Assembly: GCA_016648135.1 (NCBI GenBank)
Contig: JADDOH010004230.1
Location: forward strand, 124,001-188,000
Direction: 5' to 3'
DNA from: Agrypnia vestita
Lineage: Eukaryota > Arthropoda > Insecta > Trichoptera > Phryganeidae
DNA: 64,000 nt
Notes under the pieces: model-generated
Database searches by the model: none
The model's input: the letters and a program-made list of their open reading frames with translations, nothing else
Told to the model about the DNA's origin: nothing
Made by a program: the position numbers and the translations under genes
In this document: piece after piece, positions 33,530 to 45,893 of the stretch
Position numbering within the stretch: the first letter of the stretch is position 1
How the letters are laid out: each line of letters begins with the position of its first letter

Positions 33530-33597
33530 TCTGATCTTCCTCCCCGTGGCCAGCCTTATATAGGTACCTCGGCCCTGGCTGATCCTAACTCCGAAAC
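33530..33597 (-). promoter_or_regulatory. Core promoter of gene D
   Basis: TATATAA at 33562-33556 followed by GGCTGGCCACGGGGAGGAAG; gene A has GGCTGGCCGCAGGGAAGAGG. Initiator ATCAGAGT has its A at 33532, 30 nt from the first T. Upstream TTCGGAGTTAGGATCAGCC (33596-33577) matches gene A with three changes. 5'UTR about 56 nt. Confidence 0.85.
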
Positions 33598-33739
33598 AAA
33601 CGAGTTTTTATTGTCATTTTTTTCAGACAGCCAACTCTGCCATCGCTCTCTCGAGCAGTTTTTACCGTAAGTTTTTATGCTTCCGAAGAAACCTGTACCT
33701 CGTGGTACACTTAACCCCCTGAGGATGCTGACTTCTCTA

Positions 33740-34075
33740 CCACCTGCATCAAAATCTAATAATTTATTTTTTTAATGGCGGGTTTGGTTCGTGAAAAATC
33801 ACGGGACATAATAATTGCAAACTTTTGAGGCTGAAAATTTATGAATAGAAAACCATTCGTTTTTAAAATTGGCTTTATTCGCTTAAATATAAAACCAAAT
33901 ATAATAAAATAATAATATAAAAATGTGAAGACCGTGTAATTTGGTGGACGACCCTTGCGTGTTCCCTGAGTCGTTGCGTGTTGCGCGCTAACTGCGTGTC
34001 ATACTCTAATTATCTAATGTAATTAGGTAATACGGCAAGGACAGATAGACAACGAAATTATTATATTTAGAATAG
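33740..34075. repeat. Dispersed repeat ending in GACAACGAAATTATTAT
   Basis: Shares AAAATCACGGGACATAATAATTGCA and GTGAAGACCGTGTAATTTGGTG-type sequence with 48690-48845, and ends with AGATAGACAACGAAATTATTA as in 38356-38525. Non-coding. Confidence 0.6.
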
Positions 34076-34079
34076 ATGC

Positions 34080-35300
34080 ATACTTAAAAACATTTTAAAA
34101 TAAAAATATACTGTTCATATTATTCTAGCAGTATTTCCGATGCTACGAATATTTGTGCATTCTAATGTTAATTTATTTATTTATTATTATTTATTAATAA
34201 TACAACATATACATTAGCATAGTTTTATTAACATGTTTATAAAGTAAGAAGGAAATACATACCTGATATAAAAGAGGCAGAGTAGTACAGATAAAGAAAG
34301 TATATTTCCCAAGTTCCATACAAAACGAGGGCCATTTTTTCAGGTAATATTAAAAAATGACCAAAAAAACTTTGGCTTTTTCCTAGACGTAAGCAGTTCT
34401 TAGTACAGTTTTCATACATTTGAAGATGTTCCACACATTGTCCATACAGGGTAGATTTTCAATATTCTCCCGAAACACCACATTTCGAAAGTCTTAATGT
34501 TTTTTTATAATTGCTTTGTAATGTGTCTATGTTTCAACTCCGTAAATAAGTAACATCATGTGAAATACTCATTTGTTTAAAAGTCTCTATTATAAAATAA
34601 GGTATTATAATAGAGAATATATATTAGAAAATATTTATTATATAAATATCTTTGATCTCTCGAGGGCAATGGCGTTAATCGTTCACCCAGCATCCCAGGA
34701 CGGCTTAAATTATTCATCAAAAGAAATCTTAGTACAACACTTTTCGATGCATCAGGACGAATATATACTAACTACAGAAGTTAAATTCATCAAAGGTATT
34801 TGATATATTAAAGAAAACAGATTATTATTGTGAAGTTACAATTTCGAAACAAAGTTCTGTGAATTATTAACAAATGTATTAATTATCAATGACAAAGTTA
34901 AAAAAAGAGACTATAAGTATATGTAGAGAGTATAAGGTCGAAAAATTTACGTTAATTTACCAAGGTGCCGTGGCAAAATTGAATAACGCGCCATTCCCTG
35001 ATAGAGTGGAAGTCCGTTGGTTCTAATCTTTTGATTTCGATTTTTCTGTATTTTTTTCTTATTAATTAAGACATTTGTTATGAAAACCGTTTAGTATATG
35101 TATTTATTTATTTTATTTATTTATTTCGACGGTTTTAAACATTTTATAATAATAAAGATCTTATAAATATCTAGATACACAGTTTACATTATTTGTGTAA
35201 ATATAAACCTACGTGCGTGGTCGTATATACCACATATACACAGTATAGATCAAAAAAAAGAAAATTTTGAGCGAGATTTACGATCCAATCCGTGATAACC
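34080..35300. other. AT-rich intergenic DNA, nothing recognised
   Basis: The short ORF at 34573-34803 has no signal peptide, domain or promoter context. Confidence 0.45.
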
Positions 35301-35319
35301 TAACCGGTGAATGGAGAAG

Positions 35320-35404
35320 GTTAAATGTGTCCACCTCGACAAAGACTTGTCCTAGTGAGGGGTGCTGTTATCATTAATAAATATAAATTCAAATATAATA
35401 AACA
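35320..35404 (+). repeat. LINE 3'UTR fragment
   Basis: CCTCGACAAAGACTTGTCC and GGGTGCTGTTATCATTAATA match the 3'UTR of the LINE at 16140-16690 (CCTTGACAAAGGATTATTC, GGGCGTTATTATCATTAATA). Confidence 0.6.
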
Positions 35405-35426
35405 TCAAAATAAAAGTAGCTTTTTG

Positions 35427-35605
35427 GTGTAGTTAGTGGTCATGACGCTCGCCTTGTGATCTGGTAGTCGGTGGTTCGAGCCCCATTCCAGGACACCAGA
35501 AAGTTAGTACTATTTTCATAGCACAAGCGTTTAGCTTATATTTTGAAAATAGTAAACATATTTATGCGATACGCATTCCGTGTTCGTGTCTCTATAAAAA
35601 ATGAA
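35427..35605 (+). repeat. tRNA-derived SINE, copy 1
   Basis: Box A-like TTGGTGTAGTTAGTGG, then TCGCCTTGTGATCTGG and box B-like GGTTCGAGCCC about 45 nt on, then CATTCCAGGACACCAGAAAG and a tail with ACAAGCGTTTAGCTTA and CGCATTCCGTG. No CCA-adjacent acceptor stem and a long non-tRNA tail: a SINE, not a tRNA gene. Relatives at 58228, 60590, 63465 (reverse) and 63722 (reverse). Confidence 0.8.
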
Positions 35606-36734
35606 TATTTATAAATAAAAAAAAAGAATTTTGAGCTTCGGAAAGGTTCCCAGATATCTTGAGGAAGGAAACTATGGGAGTTGCAACAGGCGAGACGTGT
35701 ACCCAAATTAGATGAGTCCCGTGACACGTTATAAGAGATGATATGCTTTGTTCTCTCTCTCTATATATGTGTGTTTATTTAAAAAATAAATACAATTAAT
35801 ATTAAATACAGAAAGAATTGATTAAATCTTTCTTCACGCTGTGTTTTATTTGGTCTCCTTCATGGTCATAGTTTTTGCGAGATATGATAAAAATATATTT
35901 CACGGTTATTGCAATGGTTAAGGAAGATACAGATGCAGATTTTTTAGACTGTTCACGAAGCAGGGTTGTCAAGCAAACATATGTATGTACTATTTTCAAA
36001 GATCGGTTTAAAAATTCGTAAAACATCAATTGATCATTTTGTATATTGTATTAGATGATTCCGTGTATGGAGGGATGTTTTTTATTCACTCTGAAGATAA
36101 TTTTTTGATATGGTCACTTTTTCATCAGGTGATTTTTTTGAGACGATTCAAGCACGAAATTTCTTTAGGAAAGACGCGAGCTAATAGACATCAAAATTGA
36201 AAATCTTTCGATTAGAGACAGCCGAATTGGATATTGGAATCATGTATTATTTTTTCAATCAGTAATTAGTAAACTAATGAATGTGTGAGAAAATGAATGC
36301 ATATACCTAATAAATATTCAGTTGCTTTCCGCATAATCTGTAGGATTTTATTTTTTATTTAATTTTTTTATATAAAAAAAAAATGTAAAAAAATCACTAA
36401 TTAATAAAATTCCGCGATGTTGGGACTAGTGAATTATGAAAGATACCTAAATTCGCGCCTTCTGCAGGAATTTATTTATATTTATTTATTTGTTAAGGAA
36501 CAGATTCAATCATTATAATGTTAAAACGCAAGGTGCGTTCATAAATCAATTCAAAGAGTTACAAATGCTTTAGGCGCAGTAAATTAAGCACAAAATTGGA
36601 TAAGAAACTATTGGAGGATTCCGAAAAAAATGTCCCATCCATGTGATTCTCCTCTTCTTACTCATAATTACAGCGGTGAGCGGTGTTGCGCGATTGCAGA
36701 TACGATTGCAGATACTGGTTTTTTACATCGAGGG

Positions 36735-36916
36735 TAGACCTGTTTCCATTTAAGAAAGACAATTGAATAAGTACGTGTAATCCGTGCGTACGAGGCACAT
36801 TGTTTCGTTGTGTTGGTGTTTATACCCGTAAACACCAACACAGCGAAACAGTGCGCGTCGTACGCACGACTTACACATACTAATTCGATTGTCTTTCTTA
36901 AATAGAAAGAGGTCTA
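36735..36916. mobile_element. MITE family 2, well-preserved palindrome
   Basis: Ends TAGACCTGTTTCCATTTAAG and AAATAGAAAGAGGTCTA. CAATTGAATAAGTACGTGTA in the left arm pairs with TACACATACTAATTCGATTG in the right, and CGTTGTGTTGGTGTTTA pairs with TAAACACCAACACAGCG around a 6-base centre. Nearly the whole 182 bp is one hairpin. Confidence 0.85.
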
Positions 36917-36919
36917 CTA

Positions 36920-37035
36920 GGTTCCATTCCTCGTGAGGTCACAATTGATCTCTATGATTTACTCAAGCCTTTACACTATTTTCTTTTGTGATGTGTTTTG
37001 CTTTAAAAATTGAGTCTCATAGACTGATAAAAAAT
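36920..37035 (+). repeat. Second SINE family, tail fragment
   Basis: ATGATTTACTCAAGCCT and GTGATGTGTTTTGCTT recall the tail of the SINE at 55245-55405 (GTGATTTACTCAAGCCT, GTTATGTGTTTGACTT). The tRNA-like head is lost. Confidence 0.5.
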
Positions 37036-37039
37036 AAAA

Positions 37040-38350
37040 ATACAACCCACCGTATTCTCGAAATAAACAGACTCAAATCTTTCGGTCCATCCAAATTGAG
37101 TCTTGCTACGGTCGTTGATTTTTAATGTTCCTGACAACTGTCTAGTTCGGAATTTTTTATGTTCCACCTTGTCAGATCTTTTGTGACCGCGTTCGAATCA
37201 TATTCCTACCAATGCCTTATGTTATCTGATTCGCTAAACAGCTTTTAATTATTTATCTAACATCGGAAGGGAATTTCACGAAGTTAATCGACATTTTATC
37301 CGACGACGTACGCCCCTAGCTCGCGGTGCAAATTGTCCGCAGCAAAAAATCTCCCAACAATAATAAACAATTCGTGAGGTCAGTTTAGTATGTATCGTAT
37401 ACGAACGTACCTCTACAGGTACCACTACCTGTTTGTACACTCACCACCACGCTGGCATCGAGATCTAATCCCCGCATATACATAATGTAGTCTAGAACCC
37501 GCACGCCTATCACAACTTGTAACGCCGTTTTTTTAACTACTCGGAATTACAAAGTTTGTTACATTTAACATAACCGTAAAAATTGATAATATTCGCCTGA
37601 TAATCAGAAATAATTTTATTTTTTTAAATTGAAAATGTAACATTTTATTTTACTTATATACAAATTGAATTTTTTTCTAGGTTAGGCGTGTAACAGAGAA
37701 CAATACCACGATATGATAAAACCAGTTCTACGAGTAGTACTGGGGTTCCGTCGAAGTCATTGTGATGTTGATATAGGAAGCATTGGCTGCCTAATATCTT
37801 AAATTAAATATCTTCAATAGCTACTTCTATACTGTATCACAGATCACGTTGTCCACATAATGAAGTGGACTTTTAATTCAATTAAAATAATTAGAAATAA
37901 ATAAAATGCGAATATTTTTACGAAACCTTTTGCCAATGTGTATGCGAATGCATGATTAGGAATTCAATTAGTAAAAATGAAATTGTAAAAAAAAATTCTA
38001 ATTTTTTGCAGATTGCATTTAATAATGATTATCTTGAAAAATTTGTTACACTAATAAATAAGTTGAGTCACTATATTTGTATTGTTCCTTGTTTATATGA
38101 CAACTTGTGTTTTTAAATTTAATCAACAATAATTAATTCCATCGTTAGGGAGATAAACTAATAAAAATATTATTAAAGTTAAACTAATAATAATATTATT
38201 TTTTTATTATTTATCATCTGTATTATGTATCTGAATTATCATAATGTTTTTGTAGTAAATATTAAAAATGCTTTATTTTAAAAATTTCAGCCTAGTATAT
38301 GTAGTTTTTTTCATATGTCTATTATTTATTTATAATAAATATTTTTATTA
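37040..38350. other. Intergenic DNA, nothing recognised
   Basis: A slightly less AT-rich part (37300-37520) has no ORF of note. Remainder AT-rich. Confidence 0.45.
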
Positions 38351-38355
38351 TTAAC

Positions 38356-38525
38356 TAGCCGTAACCCGTCAAAAAAAACGATACTTCTACATGTCGGTTC
38401 CTAATGAAGAAGTATTTATTTATTTATAAAAAAAAAAAAATACTATAAAGAAGTTACGGATCTTACATGAAGTTACGACAGACGGACGGACAGACAACGA
38501 AATTATTATAATTGGGATAATTATT
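38356..38525 (+). repeat. Dispersed repeat ACTAGCCGTAACCCGTC...CAACGAAATTATTAT
   Basis: Begins ACTAGCCGTAACCCGTCAAA, has a CATGTCGGTTCC block and ends GGACAGACAACGAAATTATT. The same ends occur at 43795-44015, 46455-46630 and, reversed, 61275-61700. Likely a short RTE-dependent element. Confidence 0.75.
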
Positions 38526-38579
38526 TTTATTTGTATTCAGTTTTAGTTGGCCACGATTGTTGGGCTACATAGAGAAGAT

Positions 38580-38960
38580 GTTCTTCTTCTTTTCGTGCCC
38601 TATCCGTTCAACGGACGTTGGTTATGAGAACTTTGTTTACTGCGGCCCGGAACAGCTCCACAGTAAACTGGCCAAACCACTGTCTCAGGTTTTTCAGCCA
38701 TTCTCCTTCTCCTTCTTTCATGGCCCCGACTTCCGGCAATCTTTCCCTGCATTATGAGATGCAAGATTTCGTACTTCTCTGGATGTCTCATCACATGTCC
38801 GAGATATTGAAGTTTTCGGATTTTTATTGTTTTAGTAACTACATTTTCTTTATTAATCCGAACCATAACATCCTCATTCGTAACTCTGTCAATCCAGCTG
38901 ATTTTGAGAGAGGGTGACCAAACTATTGAAGTGTTCTTTGAAAGGGCACAGAAGGCCAAA
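38580..38960 (-). mobile_element. RTE-type LINE C-terminal fragment
   Basis: Minus strand LKISWIDRVTNEDVMVRI, NKENVVTKTIKIRKLQYLGH, VMRHPEKYEILHLIMQGKI. The ISWID.VTN......R.NK......TIK.RKLQYLGH.MR order is the C-terminal domain of an insect RTE-clade endonuclease/reverse transcriptase. The start methionine is not native; only about 110 codons survive. Confidence 0.8.
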
Positions 38961-38999
38961 GCCCAGGTAGAAAGACACTGAATAGTTTAAGCTGTCTGT

Positions 39000-40050
39000 A
39001 AAGTAAAGAATAACATTGGAAGAGAGATTTTTATATTTATTTATATTATTCCACATTAAATATTTTCATATTTATTTATATTATTCCACAGAAAAGATTT
39101 TTGGAACTGGAAAGATAAGGCGTTTTGTGGAGATCAATAAATGAAATTTGGAGGTTTACAGTCAGTAATGTTGTAGAGTCAATAATGATGGTGATTTGGT
39201 CACTCACTAAGTACAAATGCATTTTTTTAAATTGGTTTATTTATTTTATATTTTTTTTATGGGATTAAAACTCAATTAATCTTTGGTGAAACTAAAAAGC
39301 AGCATTAAGGGTAGGACAATAACACCCATAAATAAATCAAGAAATAATATTTTGTATGAACTTTATAACGAAACGATTTACTTTTCTTGATACGATAATC
39401 GTAATAAGAACGCAACGCGGAGAGCGTTACGAGTGACGTAAATAAGAATCGAAAATGATAAATTCTTATTTATATATTTAAATTCTTATTTTATATTATC
39501 TCATGTCGCTTCACATCATAAATCAATATATAATATTACACCCAAAAACAGTTTTCACTTGTTTTTTGTGGGGAAGTCACATTTTTTTTATGATATACGT
39601 AAGATATGAAAAGCTATTAAGTTGTGCATAATAACAACATGGAGAACTAATCCATCTCTATTTATATGCATTGAAAGTCAGAACGAATATTAAGTAAGTT
39701 TTGATCACAATAATAAAAATGTAATACTACAACTGACAATTTAATAAAATTTTTTTTATATTGTTTTATATAATTTTTTTAATATATTATTTTTGCTGTG
39801 TTTGAAGAAGAAGTTTTTTTTTAATTTGTAAAATATTTTTTTGATTTTAACTTGATTTGAGCATCCAATTCATTATGCTAATTAATTCCTATATATACAT
39901 ATAGTACAGCTAGTGTTAGCTAGTGCAGTTAAGAGATAAATTTATATTATCTTTAATACTTGAATGCTATCTAATGCAATCTGAATAATAGATTTTGGGA
40001 ATTAAATATAATATTTTGAGTTTATTTAATTTTTTCCACAACACAATACT
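39000..40050. other. AT-rich intergenic DNA
   Basis: Only a short direct repeat of TATTTATATTATTCCACA near 39044 and 39073. No gene seen. Confidence 0.45.
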
Positions 40051-40061
40051 GGATTTTATTC

Positions 40062-40280
40062 CCAGGGGACATCATTAATCAATATATATTATTGATGGTT
40101 TACAGAGACGAAACTATTTTTATATATGTGTGGTGTGGAAGTCTTTTTGGGTATTTATAGGGCTTAGGCCTGCGGCCTGCCGTGGTGCGGCGTGCCGTGG
40201 CGGTTTCGCTAGTGCGTTTTAGGCCTAAATGATCACTTTATACATTGCAGCGTTCACCAACTCTTTGCATGATAGACTAC
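40062..40280 (+). mobile_element. MITE family 1, diverged copy with local rearrangement
   Basis: ATTATTGATGGTTTACAGAG, GACGAAACTATTTTTATAT, GGAAGTCTTTTTGGGTATTTATAGG and CTAAATGATCACTTTATACA follow the family order; a GC-rich insert of about 45 bp (GGCCTGCGGCCTGCCGTGG) breaks it. Right end lost. Confidence 0.6.
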
Positions 40281-40289
40281 AACATATAT

Positions 40290-41240
40290 CAATTTTTTGG
40301 AAATTTGGAAATTTTTTGGAAGAAGTTTCTAAAAGGAGTTAAAAAAATTCAATGAAATTGTCTTTATATATTTTTTTAAATTATTTATTTTAAAACGTGT
40401 TGTATGTTAGGTATATAAAAATCCTTGTAACTTTCTCGTACTGTAAAAGCCCACTGATTTGATTAATAAATAAAAAAATAAAAAATGTAAAATATTTTAG
40501 AGGTGACTGAACTCGATATAATCATTATTTTTCAAAGTTTTTAGGTTACTTCTCATATACTATTATTTCTGAGTATTTTGCTTAATCTTCTTACGCAGTA
40601 AGCAATCATTGTGGAACATAACATATATATTTCCATAATTGAATACGTCTTAGATTTGCGGTACAACGATCTCTGACCAACGCGGGCATTATTTTGTACG
40701 AGGCGTTTAAATAATTAGTCTTACAACACAAACCATCAAGCCTGCGGCGAAATGTCCTAAATTGGAAAAAAAAATCAACTCATGTTAAAAATAACGTCAT
40801 CATACTACGTAAGTGTTGGTATAGTCAGTATAGTGAGTCCACCTTGTAAAAACAAACTAGTGAGAATTGTCTAGAAAATGTTAAAGAATTTGTTTCATTT
40901 TTCACATGTATACATGTTGTCTCATAGTTAGTAGCAAAAACTTCACAGGTGGATTCCTGACTTGATAATGAGTCGTAAATGTCCAAGCAATCATGTACTC
41001 GTGTAGTTATGGAGGTACGGAATATCAAAAAATACTGCATTTTTTTCAATATATCTGACTTATTTAAAAAAATAGTTGAACTATCATTACCGTAAATTTT
41101 ATGGATTATGAAAAATTTATTCGTTTCCATACAACTCAAAGAAAATGATTAAAATGTTGTAAAAAAAAACTATTTTTATTTATTGGAAAGTTTTTATCAT
41201 TTAATTCGACTTCTATTGAAGCGAATGAATTTTTCATAAT
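40290..41240. other. AT-rich intergenic DNA, nothing recognised
   Basis: The ORF at 40825-41139 shows no recognisable feature. Confidence 0.4.
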
Positions 41241-41254
41241 CGATATAAGACGTA

Positions 41255-41645
41255 CGTCTGGCAAATCAATTTATGATAGAGTAAAGAATGCAGATATTAG
41301 GAATGTAAAGCTGATTTTAGCATAATTAATAGAATTAAAAAAGTGTCGCTCAGATGGTTTGGGCATGTTGAGCGAATGAATGAGGAAAGAATGGTAAGAA
41401 AGATATATAATGCAAGTGTTGATGGCGCCGAATGAGAGGGCGACCGCGGAAGACGTAGCACGACCAGATTATTCAGATACTGGAAGATGATCCCGTTAGA
41501 AGCCTCAACAACCGGTGAGCTTGCGTGCGAAGTTGTATGAATGTGGATGAGGCGAGAGTTGTATGTCGGGACAGAAGGGTGTGGCGCTCTATCCTCTCTG
41601 CATACCCCCACGGGGAAACGGCGTGATGGTAAGTAAGTAAGTAAG
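41255..41645 (+). mobile_element. RTE-like LINE 3' end with GTAA tail, copy 2
   Basis: Plus strand, several frames: SIYDRVKNADIRN, RWFGHVER-type segment (cgctcagatggtttgggcatg), RGRPRKT-type segment, NRR.C..C.NVDE, then CTGCATACCCCCACGGGGAAACGG and gtaagtaagtaagtaag. All key blocks are present but broken by frameshifts. The reverse-strand ORF over it is an artefact. Confidence 0.8.
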
Positions 41646-41649
41646 TTGC

Positions 41650-43270
41650 TTTAATGATAGTTCAATTTTTTGCAAAAAGTATTCAGAAATATTGAAAAAA
41701 TGCAAACTTTGCAATTGCATAACTATTGGTATCAGACCATGGTTACTTGAAAGCAGGAATTCACTTGTAAAGTTTTTGCTACTAAAGATGCTACCTGATT
41801 TGATGAGAGTTACATAGAGAAGATATTACGCTTTGAGATACCTGTATACACCCTTGGATAAAAAAAAGTTAGCGCTTGCAAAAAATCATTAGATTGTTAA
41901 TATTTGACTGTATTTTTCAATGGACATTTATTTTTAATTTAGATGCATGTAGCTAGTAAATGAAGTTATTTTATAATTTATACAATTTATTGTAATTGCA
42001 AAATTATAACGATAATACTAAAATAAGAAAAGTAAGATTTTTTTAAATGAATGGATCATCTCCACGGGAGATATTTTTTGAGATTGTCGTCCAGAGAGCG
42101 GGGCTATACTTCCTTGCGACTTATGAGATTGAGTACTGAAAGAGGCTTTGTTCTAGGTAAATTGTCTAAATATTAAAGTGCTCTGAGCTAAGTGTTTTAA
42201 TAGAATTACTCGTTATACAAATTTCCCGAAAAATCAATTATGTACTTGAATGTAAATTTCTCAAAAAAGTTATCAAATAGGCTACAAGAGTATATATAAG
42301 TATTTTTATTTTTATCATTCAAGCTGTACACATCAACGTAATTTATGTTACCTACTAATATATAATTACTTATTTATACGATCATATTTATAATTTTTTT
42401 ATTTAAGAGTCTTACTACATATTACATAATGTCCTATACAGGCTATGATAAACAGCATGCATGATTAGGGAATGCAATCCCGAACCGAAAAATCGGACGA
42501 GATTATCGGGATTGATCAGCATTTTTATGTTTTGTATGTTTAATTGTATATGTCTATACAGCTTTTAGTACGTATTTAAATCTTATGTTCATGTCACATT
42601 CAAATAATGAAAATAACTTTGAATAATATTTGCTGTATTTTATCCTTCTAAAGTAGTAATTATAACTACTACTAATTAGTAGTTTTTACTAATAATATTT
42701 GCTGTATTTTCTCCATCTAACGTAGTAATAAAAACTACTATTAATTAGTAGTTTTTACTCTACTACATTGACTGATTGATGCTTGGAAAAACGCCTACAA
42801 AAACTTTAATCATTGATTGATAATAAACATTTGATTAAAATTGCTGATATAAAAATGCAAGGCATTGTCATTAATTGCTATTCAGCTCTATAAACAAACA
42901 AAAAAATTCAAAAGAATTCGGGATCCCGATCCGTAGGGATCCCGCGGGATTGGAAATTCTAATCTCGAGGGATCCCGAAAGAGCAATCCCGACTTGGGAT
43001 TGCATTCCTTACGCGATTATATAAATAAAGAAATTAATAGTAACCAAAAAATGATAATTTCATTATATTAGAAAACTTTAGGGGACTTTCCCATGTAAGT
43101 ACATATGTACATAAGCATATAACAATACGGAATAGATCGTTGATGAAGCAAAAATACTTTCACTGTATTTTTTTTACATCTATAGGTCATGCTTGCATAC
43201 AAAAGTGAATATTAAAATAACAAGATTGACGTCAGAGCCGTATCAAGCAGTTATGTAAAATAAATATTTC
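41650..43270. other. AT-rich intergenic DNA with a duplicated palindromic motif
   Basis: Around 42648-42765, TAATAATATTTGCTGTATTTT and ACTACTA(C/T)TAATTAGTAGTTTTTACT occur twice in tandem, each with an inner palindrome (CTACTAATTAGTAG). GGATCCCG-type palindromes lie near 42920-42980. No gene. Confidence 0.5.
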
Positions 43271-43284
43271 GGAGTCCTTCGTAG

Positions 43285-43780
43285 TCAACTGTGTATAGTT
43301 TTCTGGGATATTCTGCCGTGTGTATGTGACCTCTCTGGCCATCGTTTCGGATCCCATTGCAGGGTCCATCATCAGGGCTGATGTGATGAGTGAGTGTTGA
43401 AGTGTAGGTTAAGTATTACCTTGCAATACCGTACCGAAGTCAGGGTGTCTCCAAATTTGTGTTATGTTAAATACTGGATAGCAGTACCGTGTCGAAAGCA
43501 AGGTGTGTGTCTTCATGTAGTATTTTATATATCTACTAACGGATGTCGGACTGTGCGGATCGTCTATTTGATTTATCCTGCAGCGCCGGATACCACGATG
43601 TTCTTAACTTAAGACCGTCATCCCTATTAATGTTTACCGGGTGCTTGTATATTTCAATTGCTTCTTTGACCAGGCGCGTATGGTGACTTTTGGGCTTTCC
43701 TAAGATTTTTGGCTCAAATGAAAAATGGTGGCCCGTATCTAGAAAGTGCTCAGCCAATGCCGATTTTTTCCGATACTCAA
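43285..43780 (-). mobile_element. Penelope-like element C-terminal fragment, copy 2
   Basis: Minus strand KSALAEHFLDTGHHFSFEP, KILGKPKSHHTRLVKEAIEI, YKHPVNINRDDGLKLRTSW. It is closely similar to 31462-31809 but truncated inside the GIY-YIG domain. The 3' part repeats the ttcggatcccattgcagggt and tagttttctgggatattctg motifs found at 127-200. Confidence 0.8.
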
Positions 43781-43794
43781 AATAACATTTATAT

Positions 43795-44015
43795 TAATAC
43801 TTGCTGTAACCCATCAAAAATGACGGAATTTGCGTCTTTGCTAAGCCCTAGAATATATTTATAATACCGTTTTGGCGGTTCATGGAGAGGCGACCGTTGC
43901 AACATGCTCTGGCCGTTTAATTTGTTTTTTTTAGCTGTGAAATCGAACGAAATTACGGGCGTTACACGAAGTTACGAGGACAGACAGACGGACAGACAAC
44001 GAAATTATTATGTTT
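43795..44015 (+). repeat. Dispersed repeat ending GACAACGAAATTATTAT, longer copy
   Basis: CTTGCTGTAACCCATCAAAA start, an interior with GGCGGTTCATGGAGAGGCGA, TAGCTGTGAAATCGAACGAA, then TTACACGAAGTTACG and GGACAGACAACGAAATTATT. Confidence 0.7.
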
Positions 44016-44019
44016 GATT

Positions 44020-44300
44020 TTTATTTCAGAACTCTGTGAGTCCATCTTGTAGAATCTTGCCTTGCAACAAATTCTACCCATTACCATCTTAGCTTCGCTA
44101 TACGATCCATGATATCCACTACTCTAGTTCTGCACCTAATTCCATCATTTCTAATTTTTAATATCTCTTAGGCTTCTTCAACCATGGATCTCTCCATGGA
44201 TCGTTGTGTGCCTCTGAGCTTTCCACACTTTTCTTTGTAAGGGCCATCGTCTCCACTCCATACGTAATCACGGGCAGTATGCACGATTCAAACGCTTTTC
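44020..44300 (-). mobile_element. RTE-type LINE remnant related to 8336-8880
   Basis: TTCTAATTTTTAATATCTCTTAGG, ACCATGGATCTCTCCATGGA and ACGATCCATGATATCCA(C/T)TACTC are shared with 8590-8710. Antisense translation gives the RTRV.DIMDRI.K motif in pieces. Confidence 0.65.
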
Positions 44301-44309
44301 TTTTTAAAC

Positions 44310-45450
44310 TATTGCTAATATTCAATTATTATAACTGTTTAATAGTCTTATTATCTAATTCTTGATTTGTTTTCTGGATTGTACTCAATTTCTGCAACAA
44401 TTTGACTTTAAATGACAGTTTACGTGTTTCACTTCGAAGTTTACCTTCTGTACTAAATTTTCCCGATGTAAATTTCGTATTCCTTTTTGAAATTGATATT
44501 TTAAATTGAACTTTTAATATACCACCATAAACTGCACAAATGTATTAGTTTACATATTGGTTTAAAATGTATATTAATACAATAATACGACGTTTATGGA
44601 GATGGTAAATATAATTGATAACACTTGAATGTAGTTAAATTATTAATATTTGTTATTGAAGTGGTACAAATGTAACTATTGGTTTGTGAGAGCTAAAATA
44701 AGAGATAAATATATTCGAATCGACGTCTCGCGACGATTCGAAGACATTTCAGCATGTGATGCGACGAATCAAAAAAACGATTTTCGACCTAAAACGGTTC
44801 CGTATTCAAAAGTTTCGAAACTATGTAACTTTGAAAGCCGCACTGAATGTCGAATAAATGAACGTATCTCTTGTTTTGAAAACGAACATCTGACAATCAC
44901 GTCGCTGTTGCAATAAAATATTTCTCGAATATCACTTTTAATTGTTTTTGGCACGGCGACAAACAAAAAATTTCTTAACAAACGATCGAAACATTCATGA
45001 ATTCGCATGTAAACAGAATCTGACAACTGACAAGAATTCAATATGGCGTTAGTTCTGGTATCACATTTCGGCCCGCAACTGAGCCGGCCCTTCTGGCTGC
45101 GGGCGAAAGTTCCCCAGCCAAAGATCTAATCCACTTAAAAAATAATGTCAAGTCATTAATTTGGCGCGGAGTACTGCAATCGGGTCTCTATCCAATGATG
45201 TATACATTAATTTACTCATACAGGTTCACACTAATACAAAACAAATGTCGCCATGCTTTCTGCTAGTTTTACTCTACAGCTGGAATCTTAGTACAGCTCA
45301 AAAGAGCACATACAAATTTTGAAAATATGTGCAAAAATGATGCCTTTGAAGGAAAATAGCCTTGTCCACATGAACCCTGGTGACACTGATCAGTCGGAAC
45401 ACTTGAATGTATGTAGTCCAAGAGAAGCAGGGCACTTATTTCGCGCAATA
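44310..45450. other. Intergenic DNA, nothing recognised
   Basis: An 88-codon plus-strand ORF (44650-44916) overlaps a minus-strand one. Neither has a recognisable domain, and the codons look like the flanks. Left unassigned. Confidence 0.4.
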
Positions 45451-45457
45451 TCTAAAA

Positions 45458-45893
45458 TAAAAACTAACCCATAAAAAACAAGTTTTTATTATACTCCCTT
45501 TCTCATTTACTAGTGGAAACTGGTTTGGCGCTTAACCTACGCGTTGGGCTTCGGCCGGGCGACGCTACGAAAGGGAGTAATAAAATTTTTCCAAAAATCC
45601 AAAATTATACTATAATCAGGTTCCGTGTCTACCAGATGCGTCGAAATCTCCATAAAACTTACTGAGTTGTATTAAAAAACCATTAAAAAAAATAAAAATC
45701 CAAAATTATTCTATAATTATTTTTAATTTTTAACGAAAATTTGATAGATCTCTTTGATCGTCGCCACGAGTCTGCTTGCAAAGTTTCAGCTCGATTGGAT
45801 CACGGGAAAAGGGTTAAAAATCGATCCAAAGTTTTTACGTAAATCAATCAATCAATCAGGCGCCACGAGTTAAAATAAAGGGAGTAAAAATCA
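45458..45893. mobile_element. Family 6 repeat, copy 2
   Basis: AAAAACTAACCCATAAAAAA and TTATTATACTCCCTTTCTC at the left, AAAGGGAGTAAAAATC at the right, with CGTCGCCACGAGTCTGC and GATCACGGGAAAAGGG inside as in 19580-19905. An extra AAAGGGAGTAATAAAA near 45571 suggests two copies fused. Confidence 0.7.

Noticed and set aside
35427..35500. Possible tRNA gene
   Set aside because: Box A and B are present, but there is no acceptor stem, a long non-tRNA tail follows, and several diverged copies share that tail: SINE.
41297..41611. Minus-strand 104-codon ORF, and its relative at 48841-49143
   Set aside because: Both are antisense readings of the same RTE-like LINE 3' end, which explains their similarity to each other.
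44650..44916. 88-codon plus-strand ORF as a gene
   Set aside because: Overlaps an ORF of similar size on the other strand and shows no domain or transcription signals.
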